A stretch of DNA of 9,138 nucleotides from Desulfuromonadales bacterium. GTDB lineage: Bacteria > Desulfobacterota > Desulfuromonadia > Desulfuromonadales > JACZKF01. The position numbers were made by a program, and so were the translations under genes. Shown here one piece after another: positions 6,554 to 9,138 of this stretch (positions are counted from its first letter, which is position 1; each line of letters begins with the position of its first letter). The notes beneath the pieces were generated by a model. The model was not told where the DNA came from. It saw nothing but the letters and a program-made list of their open reading frames with translations, and did no database searches. The stretch spans positions 1-9,138 of the forward strand of contig JACZKF010000520.1 of assembly GCA_014860175.1 (NCBI GenBank), read 5' to 3'.

Positions 6554-6617
6554 AATTTTAAATTCTGAATTTTTAATTTTAAATTAATTCAAAATTCCGA
6601 ATTCAAAATTCAAAATT
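6554..6617. repeat. AT-rich 2 x 32-bp imperfect inverted repeat between convergent genes
   Basis: The two halves 6554-6585 and 6586-6617 are complementary at 26 of 32 positions with no loop bases between them. The element is almost pure A/T within GC-rich DNA and is built from AATT, TTTTAAATT and TTCAAAA units. It fills the gap between the DAHP synthase stop (6542) and the phosphoesterase stop (6621). It could act as a two-way terminator or be a copy of a small dispersed intergenic repeat. Of the six mismatches, three become G-U pairs in minus-strand RNA but only one in plus-strand RNA. Confidence 0.75.
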
Positions 6618-6620
6618 TCT

Positions 6621-7487
6621 TTACGCGGCGACTAGCCGCAAAAGAGTAATCTCCGGCCGGCAGAGGAAGCGGATCGGGAAGATACTGGTGCCGATGCCGC
6701 GGGTGACGTAAAGCGGGGTATCGGTATCCCCGACCTGGTACATCCCGTCGACAAAGCGGCCCGAAAAACGCGGCAGGTAGAAGGGGTGAACCAAGGGGAT
6801 TCGCACCTGCCCGCCGTGGGTGTGGCCGCACAGGATGAGGTCGATGCGGCCGTCGAGCAGGTCGTGGGAAAAGGCGGGGACATGGGAGAGGAGCAGGTTG
6901 AGGCGGCCCGGGTCGGCCTCCTTCTGCAACTGCTGCAGAGTGTCGGCGGCGGAAGGGTAATCGAGGCCGAGGACTGACAGCGGCACCCCCTGCAGCTCCA
7001 GGTCACGGCGTTCGTTGATGAGTAGGGAGATCTGGGCGCGGGCGAAATGCCGGCGCAAATTCTCCCCTTCCAGCCGAGCCCAGTACTCCCAGTTCCCCTG
7101 CACTGCGAAAATCCCGGAGGTGGTCCGCAGCAGTTTGAGAAAGCGGCGCACTTCTGAAATGTTGCGGTTTTCTTCCAGATAATCGCCGGTGAGCAGGAGA
7201 ATATCTGGCTCGAGCCGATTGGCGGCGATCGCCACCTGTTCATAGTATCGATGAAAGGTGCGCAGGTGCAGGTCCGACAGATGCACCAGGCGCAGCTCCC
7301 GGCCAGGCGGGATCTTTGCCAGCGGGACCACCACTTCACGGATCTCGAAGGAGTTTGGCTCCCTTATCAGGGCCTCCCCGAGCACCCCGGCACCCAAGGC
7401 GGCGCCCCCCCCGAGCAGGAAAGTGCGTCGGGAAATGCCGCCAGTTTGCCCCGTTTGGTCCGGGTACTCTTCCCGTTTTCTACCCAC
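6621..7487 (-). CDS. Tat-exported metallophosphoesterase (YkuE-like calcineurin fold)
   Basis: A 288-residue protein from GTG 7487. The N-terminus carries a twin-arginine signal, SRRTFLLGG (~19-27), before an Ala/Gly/Leu core, so it should be exported folded to the periplasm, perhaps staying anchored. Dinuclear metal-site motifs follow in order: LSDLH (D72, H74), TGDY (D102), GNWEYW (N132), LSHVP (H202) and CGHTHGGQ (H222, H224). This is the calcineurin-like phosphoesterase fold; relatives such as YkuE act on phosphate esters or lipid-linked substrates, but the substrate here is unknown. The GNH/GND position reads GNW, so the usual histidine is absent (also seen in some relatives). GTG 7487 is chosen because AGGAAGAGGA lies just upstream; an in-frame GTG at 7523 would add 12 basic residues but lacks a ribosome site. 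It diverges from the flavodiiron gene. I see no clear promoter. Confidence 0.9.
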   Translation of the reverse strand: MGRKREEYPDQTGQTGGISRRTFLLGGGAALGAGVLGEALIREPNSFEIREVVVPLAKIPPGRELRLVHLSDLHLRTFHRYYEQVAIAANRLEPDILLLTGDYLEENRNISEVRRFLKLLRTTSGIFAVQGNWEYWARLEGENLRRHFARAQISLLINERRDLELQGVPLSVLGLDYPSAADTLQQLQKEADPGRLNLLLSHVPAFSHDLLDGRIDLILCGHTHGGQVRIPLVHPFYLPRFSGRFVDGMYQVGDTDTPLYVTRGIGTSIFPIRFLCRPEITLLRLVAA

Positions 7488-7557
7488 GCGTCCTCTTCCT
7501 TTCCGCCTGCTTGCGATCCGCACTGTAGCACAACCGGCGGGGCGGGTGCCAGCCGCC

Positions 7558-7586
7558 TTGCCGGGTTGGCAGGCATCGGCTATACT
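7558..7586 (+). promoter_or_regulatory. Candidate promoter of the flavodiiron gene
   Basis: TTGCCG (7558-7563), a 17-base spacer and TATACT (7581-7586) give a good sigma-70 match (-10 is 5/6), with transcription starting near 7593. An 8-base palindrome TTGGCCAA (7586-7593) covers the expected start point and could be an operator, though it is too short to count as evidence alone. The leader is ~37 bases, with AAAGGGAAG before the ATG. Confidence 0.55.
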
Positions 7587-7629
7587 TGGCCAAATATTTT
7601 GCGTTCCTCGTTAAGAAAGGGAAGATTCC

Positions 7630-8823
7630 ATGTCCGGCACCGCTGAAATCCGCTCCGGTATTCATTGGGTAGGGGCCCGCCATCCTGAGCTGCAAGTGTT
7701 CGATGAGCTGTTCCCGACCCGCAACGGCACCACCTACAACGCCTACCTGGTCCGGGGTGAACGGCAGACCGCCCTGATCGAGACGGTCAAGGCCCCCTTC
7801 ACCGCCTCCTTTTTGCAGAAGCTGGAAGACCTTGGAGTACAGCACATCGATTGGGTGGTGATCAATCACACCGAACCCGACCATACCGGCGCCCTCGGGA
7901 CCCTGCTCGAGCGCCACCCCGAGGCGACCGTGGTCTGTACCCGACAGGGGGAGAATTTCCTGCGCCAGCTGTTCAACCGCGAGATGCGCACCCGCGTCGT
8001 CGCCGATGGGGAACAGATCGATCTCGGCGGGCGCACTCTGCAGTTTTTTCTCGCCCCCTATCTGCACTGGCCCGATACCATGTTTACCTGGCTGCCGGAG
8101 GAGAAGATCCTCTTCTCCTGTGACGCTTTTGGCGCCCACTTCTGCGGCGAGGGGCTGTTCGACGACGAGGTCCCCGACTTCTCCGGCGAGTTTGCCTTCT
8201 ATTTTGACAACATCATGCGCCCCTTCAAAGACAAGGTGCGCGAGGCGGTGGCCAAGGTCGTCGATCTGCCGATCGAGCTGGTCTGCCCCTCCCACGGCCC
8301 CTTGCTGCGCCGCGACCCCCGGGGGGCGATCGCCGCCTACCAGCGCTGGTCGGCGCCGCCGCCTCCTGCGGCCACTCCGCGGGTGTTGCTGCTGACGCTG
8401 TCGCCGCACGGCAACACCCGCGACATGGCCGCCCATGTTCGTCAGGGGCTCGAGAGCCACGGCCTGGAGGTTCTCGAGCGGGCGATCATCACCGTCGAAG
8501 GCAGTGAACTGCGCGACCTGCTGGAGCAGACCGACGCCTTGATCGTCGCCACCCCGACCATCAACCGCGATGCGCCGCCGCCGGTGTGGCAAACCTTGTC
8601 GCTGCTCTCCTCCGTCACTCCGAAGGGGAAGACGGCGGCCGTTTTCGGCTCCTACGGCTGGAGCGGCGAGGCGGTCAAGATGGTGGAGGAGCGCCTGCTC
8701 GGACTCAAGTACAAACTGGCGACCCCCGGTATTCACTTCCGCTTCGCCCCCACCGACGAGGACCGCCAGGCCTGCCGGGAGTTCGGCGACCGAATCGCCG
8801 CCGCCTTGTTGCCGGCGGCGTAG
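7630..8823 (+). CDS. Flavodiiron protein (class A; O2/NO reductase, FprA-type)
   Basis: A 397-residue cytoplasmic enzyme that reduces O2 to water and/or NO to N2O, protecting anaerobes. Residues 1-~245 are a metallo-beta-lactamase-like domain with a complete diiron site: H80-x-E82-x-D84-H85 (NHTEPDHTG), H146 (YLHWPDTMF), bridging D165 (SCDAFGAH) and H222 (PSHGPL). Residues ~250-397 are a flavodoxin domain, with the FMN phosphate loop SPHGNTRDM (258-266) and ring-binding loops near 308-320 and 339-348 (FGSYGWSGEA). It ends after the flavodoxin domain, so it is class A and needs a separate donor (rubredoxin or coenzyme F420 in known cases); no rubredoxin gene is in view. Whether O2 or NO is preferred cannot be told from sequence. 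The ATG at 7630 follows a purine-rich site. With its own promoter and terminator it looks monocistronic. Confidence 0.96.
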   Translation: MSGTAEIRSGIHWVGARHPELQVFDELFPTRNGTTYNAYLVRGERQTALIETVKAPFTASFLQKLEDLGVQHIDWVVINHTEPDHTGALGTLLERHPEATVVCTRQGENFLRQLFNREMRTRVVADGEQIDLGGRTLQFFLAPYLHWPDTMFTWLPEEKILFSCDAFGAHFCGEGLFDDEVPDFSGEFAFYFDNIMRPFKDKVREAVAKVVDLPIELVCPSHGPLLRRDPRGAIAAYQRWSAPPPPAATPRVLLLTLSPHGNTRDMAAHVRQGLESHGLEVLERAIITVEGSELRDLLEQTDALIVATPTINRDAPPPVWQTLSLLSSVTPKGKTAAVFGSYGWSGEAVKMVEERLLGLKYKLATPGIHFRFAPTDEDRQACREFGDRIAAALLPAA

Positions 8824-8844
8824 CTCTTCTCCTTCATTCCGCTG

Positions 8845-8893
8845 CGGACAATGCCTCTAATCATCTTTCAGATTAGCGGCATTGTCCGGTTTT
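8845..8893 (+). terminator. Intrinsic terminator of the flavodiiron gene
   Basis: A long hairpin starts 21 bases after the stop. The lower stem CGGACAATGCC (8845-8855) pairs perfectly with 8878-8888. One T/C mismatch follows, then the 6-bp upper stem CTAATC/GATTAG, with an 8-base loop (8863-8870). A TTTT run follows at 8890-8893. Strong stem plus T-tract on the + strand fits Rho-independent termination of the flavodiiron transcript. Confidence 0.85.
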
Positions 8894-8900
8894 CATCTAC

Positions 8901-8920
8901 GTGTATCTGCGTGTATCTGC
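8901..8920. repeat. 10-bp tandem duplication, GTGTATCTGC x 2
   Basis: Two exact copies of GTGTATCTGC (8901-8910, 8911-8920) follow a degenerate part copy (8891-8900) and precede seven A residues. It lies in the 215-bp non-coding gap between the flavodiiron gene and priA. The unit resembles the ATCTGCGT-type intergenic repeats I recall from many bacterial genomes. No coding or regulatory role is visible. Confidence 0.6.
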
Positions 8921-8980
8921 AAAAAAAGGATTTTATTCCACCCGAGCCAACGCAGTAGGCAGTCCCTTCAGGCCTTTCGT

Positions 8981-9010
8981 TTGACCTTTCCCTCCGGCTT
9001 GCCCCATAAT
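8981..9010 (+). promoter_or_regulatory. priA: Candidate promoter of priA
   Basis: TTGACC (8981-8986), an 18-base spacer and CATAAT (9005-9010) give the best sigma-70 match in the window (5/6 and 5/6). A start near 9017 leaves a ~22-base leader with GGAGG just before the TTG codon. It follows the upstream terminator, so priA begins a new transcription unit. Confidence 0.65.
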
Positions 9011-9038
9011 CCTCCCCAGCATTCCCCCGGAGGTCTCT

Positions 9039-9138
9039 TTGTCGTCGCTCATCGCCACCGTCGCCGTTGCCGCCCCCCTCGACAAGACCCTCTCCTATGC
9101 GCTCCCCGAGGCGCTGCGGGAGACGGCCCGGGTGGGGG
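9039..9138 (+). CDS. priA: Primosomal protein N' (PriA helicase), 5' end only
   Basis: Translation from TTG 9039 gives 33 residues running off the window, with IATVAVAAPLDKTLSYALPE after the first four. This matches the start of PriA, where a hydrophobic strand (xVALPVPL) is followed by a positively charged residue, then hydroxyl and aromatic residues and a conserved LPE: the 3'-DNA-end binding domain. PriA rebuilds the replisome at stalled forks. The start is supported by GGAGG (9029-9033) 5 bases before the TTG and by a promoter just upstream; no ATG or GTG competes nearby with a better site. A TTG start would lower translation, plausible for a scarce protein. The helicase domains lie outside the window, so the call rests on a short segment. 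Confidence 0.8.
   Translation, partial: MSSLIATVAVAAPLDKTLSYALPEALRETARVG

Noticed and set aside
6554..6617. AT-rich inverted repeat considered as an insertion-sequence end or attachment site
   Set aside because: There is no transposase or integrase nearby, no target-site duplication that I could see, and neighbouring genes are intact.
7480..8736. Minus-strand open frame (418 codons) opposite the flavodiiron gene
   Set aside because: The opposite strand encodes a complete diiron site and flavodoxin domain. The antisense product shows no family signature.
8891..8920. Tandem GTGTATCTGC copies considered as a CRISPR fragment
   Set aside because: The copies are directly adjacent, only 10 bp long and have no spacers.

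Overview
The window is GC-rich coding DNA with short intergenic gaps. It encodes housekeeping functions (tRNA modification, aromatic amino-acid synthesis, replication restart), a Na+/solute symporter with its small partner subunit, a monoheme c-type cytochrome and a flavodiiron O2/NO reductase. This mix, with TruD and TrmB placed next to an ActP-like symporter and a periplasmic cytochrome c, suggests an anaerobic or microaerobic member of the Desulfuromonadota (Geobacter, Desulfuromonas and relatives). That placement is an inference from gene content and protein style, not a measurement.

Layout. The left edge holds the 3' end of a universal stress protein gene on the + strand (2-271). It converges with a run of six minus-strand genes. 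Read in their own direction these are a secreted monoheme cytochrome c (5382-5065), trmB (4962-4270), truD (4277-3078), a DUF4212-type small symporter subunit (3047-2718), a sodium:solute symporter (2707-1187) and a TIM-barrel sugar phosphate isomerase/epimerase-like protein (1120-293). trmB and truD overlap, and the two symporter genes are 10 bp apart. The cytochrome is set off from trmB by a perfect 10-bp hairpin. A DAHP synthase gene (5532-6542, +) diverges from the cytochrome across a 149-bp region with a plausible promoter for each direction. It then converges on a Tat-exported metallophosphoesterase (7487-6621, -) across an unusual AT-rich inverted repeat. A flavodiiron protein gene (7630-8823, +) has its own promoter and a strong intrinsic terminator. 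The right edge holds the first 33 codons of priA, starting at TTG 9039.

How the genes work together. TrmB and TruD both modify tRNA and look translationally coupled. The DUF4212 protein and the symporter almost certainly form one Na+-coupled transporter for acetate or a similar monocarboxylate. The flavodiiron protein is an oxygen/NO detoxification enzyme, which fits an anaerobe. The isomerase-like protein and the phosphoesterase have unknown substrates.

I found no mobile element, CRISPR array, RNA gene or defence system, and nothing that I would call a new multi-gene system. The best leads are non-coding: the AT-rich inverted repeat at 6554-6617, whose mismatches become G-U pairs mainly on the minus strand, and the hairpin after the cytochrome gene.
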